DNA of 60,000 nucleotides from Hydractinia symbiolongicarpus. Lineage: Eukaryota > Cnidaria > Hydrozoa > Anthoathecata > Hydractiniidae. The first letter of the stretch is position 1; every line of letters starts with the position of its first letter. Below are positions 25,331-38,225 of this stretch, in pieces. The DNA is taken from contig NC_079879.1 of the NCBI RefSeq assembly GCF_029227915.1, positions 30,572,501 to 30,632,500 of the forward strand, given 5' to 3'. The notes under the pieces were generated by a model. The model made no database searches and had not been told where the DNA came from. It was given only the letters and a program-made list of their open reading frames with translations. A program made the position numbers and the translations under genes.

Positions 25331-26254
25331 TATTTAAAGTCTTAACAATGCCTTTGTGCGTTGAAATAGACTGAAAATAACTTTGATTCACTACATAATC
25401 ACTTAGATGCGTGTACAAGTAAATATCAGGACTGTGATTCCATATTCCGGAAGTTTGCTTTGGGAAATTATTTTGTGTTTACTCTGACGGATTCAAACTA
25501 GGTAGGATTTGCTTGACACATTCGTTTGTGTCTAAGCTTTCGTGTGCGAGGGGTTTGTTTAATATCCTTGTGGAGAGATTAGCAAACTACATTTGATACA
25601 AAATATGGTATGCTCAATAAATACGGTAAGGAAGTAACACAACATGAAACATTATTAATGACATGATGGCAATGTGTAGTGTGTGGCACAAGCAGATTGG
25701 AAGAAGTGATTTCCGTTTTCTTTGCTTGAAACAATCGTTTTAGCCTTGATTAGAGATTTTAAAATAATTTTCGAGAAAGAAACTCACAAGCCAAACAGCG
25801 CTACATGCGTATGTTATTTAAGCTTATAGCTTAAAATTTGAACAAGGTCAAAATAGATGTTTCCTAACAATAACATTCAATCTCGTTTTCAAGGTTTATC
25901 TTATTCACCCCTCGCTGTAAAAGCAACCTGTCCCCAGGTCTCTTCGTCACTTTTGACACTTAAGACAGCAAACAGATTTCTAGACCAAATGTCTTGATTT
26001 CTGCATCAAGACAAACAGCCTTACTAAATTTAACAAAATTAACAGGTGTTAAAAAGACCCAATTCTTCATGGCCGTACACAAAATGTTCTGGCCATGAAG
26101 AGTACACAAACTGTTCAGATTGGTTATCAAATTGGCAAAGATTAAAATCATAGAAAAAAAATAGTCTGGGTAATCGGCCATTCCGGGCCGTATCGTAAAG
26201 AGACTTCAAAAAACTGGGGTGGCCGGAATATAAGGGCACCAAAGTTTAAAAAAT
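25331..26254. other. Non-coding DNA with a 10-bp hairpin
   Basis: No coding exon supported. A perfect 10-bp inverted repeat (CTTCATGGCC at 26065-26074, GGCCATGAAG at 26091-26100) is the only structure noted. Confidence 0.3.
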
Positions 26255-26608
26255 GGCTGCGTTGGTAGATTAGTGGTTATAGCTCTCGTACTCTGTGCGG
26301 GAGACCGGGGTTCGATTCCTCTTGACGGCGATTCAACACGGGCGAGTGAATGTTACCATAGCCCCGGGTTAACCCAAGCTATGTGAGGGAAATTAGGAAG
26401 ATGGCACACTGTGTGGGCCGTTGAATGTTGCAGGGAGTTGTCTAGTAGAGCGCGGGCTCTAATGGGGTCTGCGTAGCTCAAAATGAGCTTTAAATACTCT
26501 AGGACTCTCCATCTAAGCCATGGCCCCTCCTGGAAATAATAGACAGGGTATATCCCTCGATATTTGTGAGGCTAGCCATGTAAAATATGCACATCTATCC
26601 ATCTATCT
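26255..26608 (+). repeat. tRNA-derived SINE, best-preserved copy
   Basis: The tRNA-like head has an A-box-like TAGATTAGTGG and a perfect B box, GGTTCGATTCC, at 26309-26319. The body contains GTTGTCTAGTAGAGC (26437-26451) and a long 3' part shared with the copies at 25030 and 34378. It ends in a short ATCT/ATCC-type tail. It abuts the 3' side of the LINE fragment, suggesting insertion into LINE DNA. Confidence 0.85.
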
Positions 26609-28255
26609 AGCTCAGTAAGAATAAAATCAGAGACATCGTCTACTGCAGTTTCTGTGGAAAAGAGTTTTCGAAATCCGGACTGTCTGTCATTCAGGAAGTT
26701 GTGCTCAGAAATAAAATGAGACATTTGCTCATGCACTAACTTTTCAAAAATTTTGATAGGAATTGGCAAAATGGAGATAGGCCGATAATTAGTAGGATCT
26801 GTTTTATTGCCACTTTTAAAAATAGGCGAGACCCTTTTAGTCTTCCAACATTTAGGTACATAACCAGTAAATAAAGATTTGTTGAAAAGACTTGATAAAT
26901 AAATACTTAAAACTGACGAACCTGCTTTCCGTCCAAGCCTGTAGCTTTATTAAGTTTGAGTGAACTAATTATTTTTTCGACACTTTTGGTCTCAATACGA
27001 GCCCACCGAAAATCGTGTCCGCTAACAGGTGGATTAACATTAGTAGTGTCAGAAGAAAATTTAGAGGCTAGTTTGGCACCAACACTGACAAAAAATGAAT
27101 TGAATGTGTTGGAAATTTCTTTTGGGTGAGAAGTTTCTGTACCATCGTTTTGGACTACTCGTTTTATCGAGGTAGTATTGCCTGACTTATCAGGAACCAG
27201 TTTTTTTAGGGTTTTCCAAAGTTGTTTTGGCCGTTTTTGAAAGTCCTGCAAAACGTCATTATAGTACTCGTTTTTCAGTCGATTTTTGAGACCTATTACC
27301 TGGTTCCTTTTTTGTTTGAAAGCTTCCCAGTCTATGATGGATTTTGTTTTTGATGCTTTCCGTTTCAAGAAGTCTCTTTCTTTGATGGCTATTATTAATT
27401 CATCAGTGACCCATGCCTCAACACGGCCAGAAAATTTATGTGTTTTGAAAGGGGCATGTTTGTCAGCCACTGTTTTAACATTTTTATTCAGTTTCTCACA
27501 TGCTTCATCAAGGTCATCATAATTATTTAAATATGACCAGTCTAAATTCCTGAAGTCCTTCAGAAAAGCCTCTTCACTGAAGTTCTTGTAGCTACGAACC
27601 TTGCATGTTTTAGGTTCAAATTTTGGCCTTTTGAATTTTCTGATCACATAAACTAAATTGTGATGACTGATGCCTAAATCCATGACACCAGTTTTAGAAA
27701 TACAAGAACTGTTAGAAAGTATCAAGTCTATAAGAGTGCTACTATTTTCAGTAACACGAGTTGGCTCCGTAATATGTTGTTTTAGGAAAAGAGTGGAGCA
27801 TAATTCCTTTATTTTGGAGGAAAGAGCATATTTTGAAAGCATGTTACAGTTAAAATCTCCCAAGATAAAAACTTCTTTTTCTTTTGGGAGCTTGTTAAAA
27901 CACTGTTTAAAATGAGTACATAGGTTTTCGGTACTCTGCAAATCACTACCTCCAGGTGGCCTGTAAACCCCACACACGTAAATAGGTTTAGTTTTTTTCA
28001 GGCACACTTTCACCCATAGTGATTCAACATTTTCGAAGTAAAGGTGTTTCAAAAGGTGGCTATCCAAGTTTTCATTAACAAAAATTAGAACACCCCCACC
28101 TCGTCTATTCTGATCATTCCTATAACAAACATAGCCATCAATTTTAACGTCATTGTCAGTGATGGTGTCATCAATTTTGGTTTCACAGATGGAGAATACA
28201 TCAAGTTTTGTTTGATGTATTCCGCTTTCGCTGGCAGTAATCAAAAATCTCGGAC
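26572..28255 (-). mobile_element. Truncated CR1/jockey-like LINE (endonuclease plus partial reverse transcriptase)
   Basis: From 28244 to 26907 one long frame carries an apurinic-type endonuclease (EEP fold): SICETKID, a GGGVLIFV block and the GDFN catalytic motif. It then enters the start of the reverse transcriptase (NKATGLDG). A frameshift near 26925 moves the rest of the reverse transcriptase to another frame, read to about 26572 with NYRPISILP and a GFR motif. The catalytic Asp-Asp block is missing because the element stops there. The 5' end of the endonuclease is also cut. It is a dead copy. The coordinates overlap the tail of the adjacent SINE slightly, since the junction could not be set exactly. 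Confidence 0.85.
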
Positions 28256-29814
28256 CAGATTAAAATAACTCCCTGAAAGATTTATCAAACGAGCTAATAT
28301 TTCGTACGCAAAGTTAAAAGTAGTACATGATTTTATAATTTTATTTTCTGCCGCAGCCGAAACCATATTACGAGATATGATCACAATAGTCATGTTCGCC
28401 TCGAAGAGGTTCGACCTAAAATTCTTCTATGCTTTACAAGCTTGGCTGATACGGATGGAAATTACTTATTGCTTGAGTATCAAGGCAAAATCCATTGGAT
28501 GAAAAAAAGAGAACTATTTTGAAAGATTATAAAAAAATAGAAATAAGTAAAATTAGAAACAAAAAATGCAAAGCATAAATCTTTACGCCAGTAAAGTGTG
28601 ATCGTCTTTAGTGAATGTCAGCTAAAGGGAAGTTCCACCATAACTATTTTAAACAAGACGGGTTTTTTTACAAAGTTTAGCCATTGTTAAGAGTTCCTAG
28701 ACAAGAAATTCTTGTAATGCAAACTACAAAAAAAAATACTTCAAAATATGAAAGAAGCAACAGACTATTTGCTGCAATTTCGTTTACTATAAATAAATAC
28801 AAAAGTAAATTTAAGTAAATCTATATACATTATCGTTTTTATCACATTAACAATTGTTTTAAGAAAACGAGAAACAACGCAACTCAGAAAGCACGACTCG
28901 CGTTTGTCTCGGCCACGCAATGAAAAGTTAACCAAATCAAAACTCAAGATGGCGTTCTTAATTACTAAGTAAAAATAAAAAAACACCACCAAGACCTAAC
29001 CTTAGAAACATTCAGCTAAACTAATGCGCTATGGCATAATTAAACAGGGTTATTTCCCGATTTTATTATATAATAACTTAATGGGTAATAATTATTTTGT
29101 CATAAGTACACCGCATGGTATATTTTGATAAACAATAAGTCGACATATATCTTTAAGTCAGTTATTTTGAATAAAACTTTAACGACGACAGACTGTTTAA
29201 CGTAAACCACCTTTAAATGGCGATTTTTACCCTGTTGAATAGAAAAGTTTTGATTGCGAATATTTTTTACCCCAGAAGATTTCCAAGAACTTTCTTCTGT
29301 GAGGATGTCAAGACAGTGTTGGATACTTTCTTGTCAATAGCGGTTGTTATGTAGGTCTGTTGAACGGGGCGGTGATTTAACATAAATAATGCATCTTTCA
29401 CGATAAACCACTTTCTTTCTTTGCACTCTAAATGTGGACAAAACTAAGTAGAAGTTAAAGGAATACAAATAGTTCAGGTTTTCTAGGTGAAGTTTAACAA
29501 CCATTCTTATCGGCTAACTGAAGACATGACATAATAGAGAAATATAAATAACAAGAACGAAAAATAAACATTCAATTTCATGTTCTAGCGACGTGAATAT
29601 TCTTAATACAACCTTGTGATTGGTGGAAACAGTTTGAAGTTTACATTTATATAACACGTGATAGGATTGTATTACACGTGATAAATGATATCAAAAAATG
29701 TATTGCAAAACCCTTCTTGCCACACAAAGCACGCGACATTTTTGTCAATTTTTTGTTAACCTGAAAATCCAGTTTGTAAACAAATTTATCAAGTGTGTAA
29801 TAAAAATATCTTAC
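28256..29814. other. Non-coding DNA downstream of the Nudix exons
   Basis: The missing 3' exons of the Nudix gene were searched for here on the minus strand; no convincing match was seen. AT-rich, with no other feature. Confidence 0.35.
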
Positions 29815-30445
29815 CAATTGGTTTCAACATATCCTTCACAACCATTGAATACACATATGTCCGACTTTTTCTTTTATCGTTCTGAAATATTTAAAAAAAC
29901 TTTAAAGAAAATATTGAACGATTTTAAGTATCAAGCAAACAAAAAAAATCAACAAACCTGAAAGATGCCCAGAAAGGCACCCACACTGCCCTTCACACCA
30001 GCCTAAAAATGTGTATTGATTTTAGGTAAATTAACAAAACAAAATAAATGAACATTCTTATTGCTTTTACACAAAGACAACAACAACAAACAATCACAAC
30101 ACACAGCAACAAACAACAACAACGACAAGAAATACTTCACTAAAAACCTACCTCTTCAAATACCTCCCTAACAGCTGCATCACACGGGGTTTCACCTGGA
30201 TCAATTCCACCTGCTGGAACCACCCAACGGTCATGATAACGAGAACTCGTGACTAATAAAATCTAACAAAAAACAACATTGTATCAATCTCTTCTGACAT
30301 ACAATGATATGTACAAACATATAAGCACATAACAAACGAGCACACAAACCTCTTTCTCACTTTCATCTTTATAACAGAGGCAACCAGCTCGAAGTTTGTA
30401 GCCATCTTTATCGTAAGTTCTTGCTACCTCTTCTTTTGTCTTCAT
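29815..30445 (-). CDS. Diphosphoinositol polyphosphate phosphohydrolase-like Nudix hydrolase, 5' exons
   Basis: Enzymes of this group (NUDT3/NUDT4 type) hydrolyse the diphosphate of diphosphoinositol polyphosphates and also diadenosine polyphosphates, in the cytosol or nucleus. Four exons are placed: 30445-30350, 30262-30152, 30002-29958, 29881-29815; phases agree. The start ATG is at 30445. The Nudix box is complete and spans exons 2-3: G-x5-E-x7-REV-x-EE-x-G-V, with GGIDPGE and REVFEEAGV. RWVVPAGG before it and RTYVYS after it fit the family. The last part, where a GRKREWF-like segment is expected, was not found between 28256 and 29814. It may lie beyond the LINE and SINE insertions, or the gene may be truncated. 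Confidence 0.85.
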
Positions 30446-32794
30446 GTCCTCAACTAGTGACAAACCTTATGAAGTGATGTTGTATCATCTTGTTATTTTA
30501 ACACATCACTATAATAATCACAATGTTTAATCACGTGGAAAAAAATTTAAAAAAAATTAATAACGAAAGACTTTGAAATCAAACAATGGAAAATGCAAAA
30601 AAAAAACAATGAAAATAAAAACAGTAGATAAGTTTAAATCTTTTAAAAAAATATATTTCTGCTGTCAAACAAAAAACTTTTATTGTGGTCCTTTGTCTAA
30701 ATAATTTCTAATGACATCATTCATAATACAAAAAAACAATAAATATGATTGATGCCAATATATTCCAAAACTGCATCAAGAACAAAGGTAAAAATAAAAT
30801 GACGGTCAGAAGGGAAAAACAGAATGTCAGCATTTACATAATCTATTTATCATTGTCCACACAAACACAAAAAAGTGTATATTTAATTTTTTTGAAGTAA
30901 GTATTATGTCTTTACCAAAAAAATTGATGGAATGTAGCAAACAGATCTCTTATTACAATACAATACAACTCTCAATAGAATAGACTAACATGCTTCAACT
31001 TTTTTAGCTTGTAGTAATGAATCCTTCACAGAAAATAATTTCTCTTATTTCACATGGAAACTAATTGTTGAGGGTGGAATCTAATTAAGGCGTATTGTTC
31101 TACTCAAAAACATGTTGTCATTTGTCCAAAGTGTCCACAATATTAAAGATATGCTGATCTTACTAAACACAAGAATGAGGCTAATCATAAAACAAGGGAA
31201 AAAAATTAATTCGACTTAAGTTACAAGTCTGTTACTACCATGTGTCACATTTATACAGCGTTTCTGTTTTAAAATCAATAAATTACCATATTGTTTTTTG
31301 AAAGCCTGTTCTCTTTCTGTACTTTTCTTGATCATTTTTAAATTACTAATACTGGACATACAGTTATGTTTTAACTTGTTTTTAATCATTCATCAGTTCA
31401 AGGACTCTTAAAAGAAGTTGATCACATTGTTGGTTCATTAAGAACATACTTTCCCATAAGTAGTAATCCACACAACTAACAGAAGCAAATACACACAATA
31501 AAGCATACTGCGAAGAATTTTTACATAGTCATAATAAGAAAAAACTACAGCAAATAAATAAATCAAGTAAACATACATATAACTAAATTACTTTTCAGGT
31601 TATGTTTGGAGCAAAAAAAAAACTATTTCACTGCTTTAAAATTTTTATGTTGCAAATTGATAACGAAAGATTTACTTGCAACCATTACTACAGGGATGAA
31701 TAATTGAAAACATTCTCACATTTAACACACAGAGTATCAACTCAGATTTCAACATTTGTACACATTTTGTATCATGAAAGAACAGTATCAAATGATTTTA
31801 ATATTTAATGAATCTATTCATCAGTAAATCTGTCAAAAAGATAATCACATGTCAAACAAGATAACACTACTATTTCTTAAAATTTAATTAAAGTTTGGAA
31901 TAAAAAAAACATAAATAGCAGTAGAATAAACATTGATAAATTGCCTATCACAAAAAAGTTAGAAGGACTTGTTAACCAACTTTTTAAGCTCTATAATATA
32001 AGTTCAATATCCATTTTATACCTCAGGTTCCCTTTATGACTTTATTTATATATTTTTTATATATTTATTTATGGTGGAAATTCTCCCAGGTTATAAAATA
32101 CCGATTACCTGATTGTAAGGGAGAGAAGTGGTTAACCACCAACTCTAGTGACCTAGACAAGGTACATATAGATGTTAAGGGTTAAACCAATGCCAGATTT
32201 CAAGGTATAAAGCAGTTTTGCAAGCAGAGATAATATTTTGTACCTTTTTAAAAATATTAAGTAAAAATCTGGTGGCTTATCTTCAAAAACCTATTCTGGG
32301 GTTTAGTGGGGATTTCAGAACTTCATTTATGTAAATTTTACATGTATTTCTTCATTATACCTGTTTAGACTAAACTGTTTAAAAATTAATCCTTCAAATC
32401 TTCCAGTGATATTAGGACGCTGACAAATTCAATAGCAGGATAAAATAAAATCTGGCAATTAATCATCCATTATCACTTAAAATATTTTTGCAGGTGTTGT
32501 CCCAAGGTCGGTGTACCTACTGTCAAAGTTGGGCAAATGTAGCATTAAGTAAACCACAGCCGTAACCTTCCTGAAAAAATACAAAACACCTAAACATCTA
32601 TAAATTGCGAGTAGTTGATACTTCTTGACAATGATATCTTAATGTTTCTGAAACATTAAAAGGATCGGTAATGTAGAAACAATCCAGCAATCTTTAAATA
32701 GTACTGCAACAGTGAGTTTGAAAGGAAATACTTGTACTCATGCTGACAATTTGTGGTGAAGCTCGGAAGACTTAATTGGATTGTGAACCATATC
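30446..32794. other. Non-coding 5' flank of the Nudix gene
   Basis: About 2.3 kb of AT-rich DNA without a supported exon. Presumably it holds the Nudix promoter; no core element was identified. Confidence 0.35.
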
Positions 32795-33358
<564 letters not shown>

Positions 33359-33810
33359 TTTAATTTCATTTAATTTGTGTTAATTGAGCAGTTTAGTAAC
33401 ATCAGCATGTGCAAATAATTATTTTTTGCCAACAAATTGACTTAACCACTAAAAAAATTTGGAAAATTAAAGACAAATAGAAAGAACGGGAAGATTGTTA
33501 TACTACAGACTTAAGTACCTGGCAGTGTAACGTCTTCTTTATATGTTTTCTTTATAAAACAATGTTTTCATTGACATCACTTGACCAGGCACTATTTTTT
33601 GAGTGGGAAGCTAAAATATGAACAAAAAAATTAATCAAACTTTTATGAAATTTGAAAGCTATAAATACAAAATATGGAATTATTACCTTCGAGAGGTTGT
33701 GTTGCGTGACATAGTGGCCACAAAAATATAGACTCCCTCAAAAGCTACAAACAGCTGAGAAAACTCAACATTTCTAAATGTCTTACATCTTTAAAACAAG
33801 AATAAAATAA

Positions 33811-34310
33811 AATGAATCATCCATCAACTCTCTTAAAAAATCTTTTAAAAAAACAATTTCATTTGATGCTGCTACAACTTCTTTAATTATTTCTGATGGT
33901 AATTTTAACAATTCCTTGTTTAATCTTACAACAAGCACAACCACTCCATCAGACAAACAACAATGTTTAGATCCTTTAGAGAAGAACAAATGTTTTGATT
34001 GGTTCGAAAATTTTCATATAATTGAAAGTTTTATTTTTAGTTGATTGAATGTTTACTACTGTTAGAAGACATGGTTTCTACATATACATGTTATATATAT
34101 ATATATGTTCTGTTTTTCATCCTAATGCCAATATTTTGGTGACTTGAAAGACTCTATTATTAACAAGACAGATTATGTCCATAAATTTAACACTATAATT
34201 AAAGATGGTATAAATTCTGGTACTAAACAATACAGTATCTCTGACACACAAACTTTTCCAGCTCCAATCGATTTACTGTTGACTGGATACCTGGATGTGT
34301 GACACATTTT
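33811..34310 (+). pseudogene. Degenerate protein-like segment, unrecognised
   Basis: On the plus strand a frame of about 75 codons (33811-34040, with a Thr/Ser stretch and a CFDWFENFH end) and a second of about 50 codons (34144-34302, with a KDGINSGT motif) look coding-like. They are separated by stops and by a TATA microsatellite at 34090. They may be decayed exons of a retroelement. Weak call. Confidence 0.25.
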
Positions 34311-34377
34311 ACCCTGTATTAATGTGTTCAACCCAGACTTTAAGACTTTGGGTTAACAACTTGTTTACATGTTTCTT

Positions 34378-34690
34378 GTGGTGATGTAGCTTAGTGGTTA
34401 TAACTCTTGCACTTTGTGTGTAAGACCAGGAGTTTGATTCCCCTTGGTGGCAATTCTATATGGTAGGGTCAATATTACCATAGTCCTGAGTTAACCTAAG
34501 CCATGAGATTGCACACTGTGTGGGCCGCTGCATGCTGCACAAGTTGTCTGCTCAAAATGAGCATTGAATACTCTAGTACTCCCCATCTAAGCCATGGCCC
34601 CTTCTGGAAATAATAGATAGGGTATATCCCTCGACACAAATCCTCAATATTTGTGAGGCGAGCTGTGTAAAATATCTCTTGCATATATCT
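34378..34690 (+). repeat. tRNA-derived SINE, third copy
   Basis: Same family as 26255-26608: tRNA-like head TAGCTTAGTGGTTATAAC, a B-box-like AGTTTGATTCC at 34429-34439, then the shared body (ACTGTGTGGGCCG, AATACTCTAGTACTC, GGAAATAATAGATAGGG). The central block with GTAGAGC is shortened here. Confidence 0.82.
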
Positions 34691-35525
34691 TTTCTTCACA
34701 TATAAATTTAATTTCTATCTATTGTTATCATCGTGCACAGACCATAACAATAGTCTGTAATGTAACATACAAGCTATTGTTTAAAAGTGCTAGCAATCAC
34801 TAAAACTAATGAAATTTATATAGTCACCACAATGAACATGACTAAATATTCATTTAGCTGCATAACAAAAAAATTGTTGACTGACAGTAGTTGTGGCCTT
34901 GAATATTCTGCTAATGAGCAGTATCTTCAATTACTCAAATTTCTCACTGGATATAAAAGTTGTGAGGGAGAGCAGCATTCAAAAGGCCGAGCACTGCAGG
35001 CAGATGATCAAGCTCCCATTCGTCCATTGATAATTTCGCCCGAGCGAAAAATGTGGCTGCACTGGCTTTAGCAACATGGTTTCCTTAAAAACCATTTTTG
35101 CTACAGGAGTTGTAAGGTTTTTGACCAGTGGTGGGTGCAGTAGTTCATTTCTATTTCCACATTTGCCTTTCAACAGATAGGCATGTCAGGCCGTTAGACA
35201 AAAATTTGGAAAGATGCCTGTGCTGTGCTAATACTTAATATTATTATGAGTTACTATCAACACACACTGAGCCAATACATGGACCAACATGTGCACCTTT
35301 AGGTTATGAGATTTGATTACACGTGTTTATTGTGTACAAATATGCTCCATGTGATTATCTGTTTATAGTGAAAGTGTACCTTAATGAATGAAAATGTAAA
35401 GAGAAATAAAACATCCTTCATGCGTAAGGTAAATAAATAAATAATAGGTAATTACCGGCGTTGGGCAAGCATTTTTCTGTGATTTTTATGTTAAGATTAC
35501 TGGAACTTCTATTTTAAGATTATAG
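34691..35525. other. Non-coding DNA
   Basis: No supported exon or repeat family; short open frames only. Confidence 0.3.
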
Positions 35526-36189
35526 GGCACTTTTTCCTGATTTGGAGACTCTCTCCTGATCGGGAGACTTTCTCCTGATTGGGAGAAATCTCCTGATCGG
35601 GAGACTGCGCTGATACTGGTAATCTCGATCGGGATGGATCGATCTGGAAGTTGTCAACCTCGTTTACGACGCTGATTTAAATTGAAGTTCCAGAAACGCT
35701 GAGGGCAAGGTTGAGAAGTTGTAGAACCATACATTTTCGATATGATATCTTCTTTGTTTTTTTTAGATACAGTGACAACAACATTAGAAAACTCCCTAGC
35801 TAGCATCGCAGAGCTTGTAAAAGTGAAAGCGAATGCATAAAAAAAATTTCACTCAATGTTGGCCATATTTGTTTTGCAGTCTTCTCTATTAAAAGATACT
35901 GCGTGAAAGTTTTTAGTATAAACTGTGGTGAATCAGTGCAAAATTTTATTATGATTTCATGTAACCAACTTTTAAACTGCACAAAATCCGGAGTGCACGC
36001 ACAAAACTAAAAAGAAGAGCCTCATAAAAAATAATCTCCCAATCGGTGTATCAGTCTCTTAATCGGGAGACTTCTGCAAAGTCTGTAGTCTCCCGATCAG
36101 GAGAAACTGCACAAAATCTTTTTGTGCAGTCTCCTGGTCAGGAGATTTCTCCAGATCAGGAGAGAGTCTCCAAATCGGGGAAAAGTGCC
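35526..36189. mobile_element. Inverted-repeat element with GATCGGGAGA iterons, about 660 bp
   Basis: Terminal inverted repeats begin GGCACTTTTTCC (35526) and end GGGAAAAGTGCC (36189), continuing inward as GGAGACTCTCTCCTGATC on both sides. Each end holds several copies of the near-palindrome CTCCTGATCGGGAGA. No transposase is encoded. A non-autonomous DNA transposon is likely; no target duplication was resolved. Confidence 0.68.
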
Positions 36190-36485
36190 AGTTCTCTGGG
36201 TCTTGCATTAGTGACCTTTCCTACTTGGCATCCTAATCCATTCCATAAATTTACAAATTGCATTCCATGCAAATAATGTATGTTACAAGTTATTTCATAA
36301 TACAATATTCTCCATTATATAATATGTGTGTTTTTACTGAGGAGAAGCCAAGGCAATCAAAATGCATTTAAATTTGATTTACTAGAGGAATCTTAATTTA
36401 ATAAAAATAATTAACCTGATGCAGCTATGTCTTCCTCTGTCTTTGTTAAATCAGACACTACTGACCTTTTCTAGTTAAGAAATCT

Positions 36486-36632
36486 AGCTAGTCATAGATA
36501 GCTAGCTAGCAAAAGTAACTTCTAGCTAGCAGCTTAAGAGCAGCTTTTAAACTCAAACAGTAAACAACTCAGCTAGTTATAGCTAGCTAGCGAGCTGGTA
36601 AGTCGCAACATTCATTAACTAGCTAGCTAGTA
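36486..36632. repeat. Cluster of GCTAGC palindromes
   Basis: Within about 150 bp, TAGCTAGC-type overlapping palindromes occur near 36503, 36523, 36585 and 36622. Low-complexity origin is likely. Confidence 0.6.
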
Positions 36633-36989
36633 GATAATGAATGCTGCTATGAAATATAAAAAATCGAGCATTTGGAATTTTAACCTCACCTCTCGGGTCA
36701 CAGACGGTTTGAACCATAACTATTAACTATTTCAGACTTTTCTCTTTTTTAACCTTTTTCAAGCCCGGCCTCACAGCAAACAGTACACCGTAAGGCAATA
36801 CAAATAAAAAATGTTTTAAGAAGGTTAGTCCGAGGAAATAAAACTATACTGAGAACTTCATGTATGAACACATCGCAACTTGCTTCGTGTAAACATTTCA
36901 CAAATGGGATCGTTTTTTTCCGGAGGACAAAACAAAAGCATGGAAAAACACACATTCGTGCAAGTTGGGTTAAAATTTTGTTAAAAGGT

Positions 36990-37440
36990 AAACAATTAGG
37001 ATTAATCCTCATTCGAACAAATATGCTAACCGCCAAGATTCTTAAACGGGTTGTACGGGACCGAGGATATTGCGGCGTATACCAATAAGGAAGTCAACGG
37101 AAAGGTCACAAGCTTTGTAAGTAAACACGGGTTCTGCAGACTCCGTGTTGCAAAAAATCAAACAGTAGTCATCTACACCGAGTTAATGGAGCTTATGAGG
37201 CTCTCTAAACCTACTAAAAGCATTTCACCAAGGGAAACTACGACGGTAGGTACAACACAGACGTCTACCGTCGACTACGACTTGTCTGCCCCCAACTGCA
37301 CCACTGCCTTTGAATGATAAGAAGTCGAAGATAATGGCATTACAAAGAAAGCAACCTTGGCAGCAACCTGGAATTTTGACGTACCTATAGGTTCGACAGA
37401 CATGCAAGGGTTCATGTTGTCTGTTGAACATCATCCTGGT
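36990..37440 (+). pseudogene. Remnant of the Polinton protein seen intact at 57388-58059
   Basis: The frame around 37050-37317 matches the middle of the block 3 protein: the shared GxCRLRV motif, then a TVVI block, a LMxL block and a TTVG/DVY-like stretch. Several shifts and stops break it. Function unassigned; see the block 3 entry. Confidence 0.6.
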
Positions 37441-37734
37441 AAAACCGAGAGATAGAGAAATGTCCCTTCACGCACACACGTCACAGCCAACCACAACAAA
37501 TCCAGTACCATGCGGTGCTTAGCTATGGAATTCAAGGGTAAATCCCAATAGGTAGTGTTGAGTCCCTAGAGAGTGCTGACGTCATCAATACTGCAAATGA
37601 GTCAAAAATTCTAGCGCACATAGTAGGGGGGATTCCCTCTATAGGATGCTAATAATCAACGCATGCGCAGTCAAGACGCGTTAGTTGAGAAAAAATAAAA
37701 TCATCTGACAAAGGAAAACTCTTACAATAAAGAA

Positions 37735-38225
37735 ATGAATACATACACCGTAAAACAATTACAAGATATTGCAAAAGGTCGTGGTTTAACCGGGTATTAC
37801 AGGCTCCAGAGGATATGGTCATTTTTGAGAGACAGGAGATGGCAAAGGCCCGTCCAACTATCGGGGCAAAATCAGGGAATAGCATAACTGGGTATTGCCC
37901 CCATCCGAGATGGATCTCTTTAAACAACAGGAACTGTCTAAAAATCGTTCGATTGTCGGGGATAAGATGAAAGGGTGGTACAGCTGGCTTGTGGACGCCG
38001 TTCCCAAGCCTATAAAGGAGGGGGGTCAAGAGAACCATGCAGCTTTCAAGCGTAATGTGATAGGCCTCTATAATAGGACGGCCAACACGAAACCTACGCT
38101 TCATGACGAGGTAGAAAAAGAAGCTGAAAAAGACTATCTAGAGGATATCAAAAATCTATATGATTGGCCGGGGCAAGACTATACCCCCCAGGAACATAAG
38201 CATGCCCTCCACGAGACATTTTGAA
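37735..38225 (+). pseudogene. Polinton protein with SAP-like N-terminus (broken)
   Basis: ATG at 37735, preceded by ACAATAAAG, opens TVKQLQDIAKGRGLTGYY. This resembles SAP or Rho-N type helix-extension-helix motifs that bind nucleic acid, and a similar segment occurs in the protein at 56386. The frame is lost after about 50 codons. A second stretch (37895-38224, Lys/Glu-rich, ending at TGA 38222-38224) may belong to the same gene. Function inferred only from the motif. Confidence 0.45.

Noticed and set aside
26255-26330. Candidate tRNA gene (good A and B boxes)
   Set aside because: The acceptor stem does not close and the sequence continues into a body shared with 25030 and 34378, so it is a SINE head.
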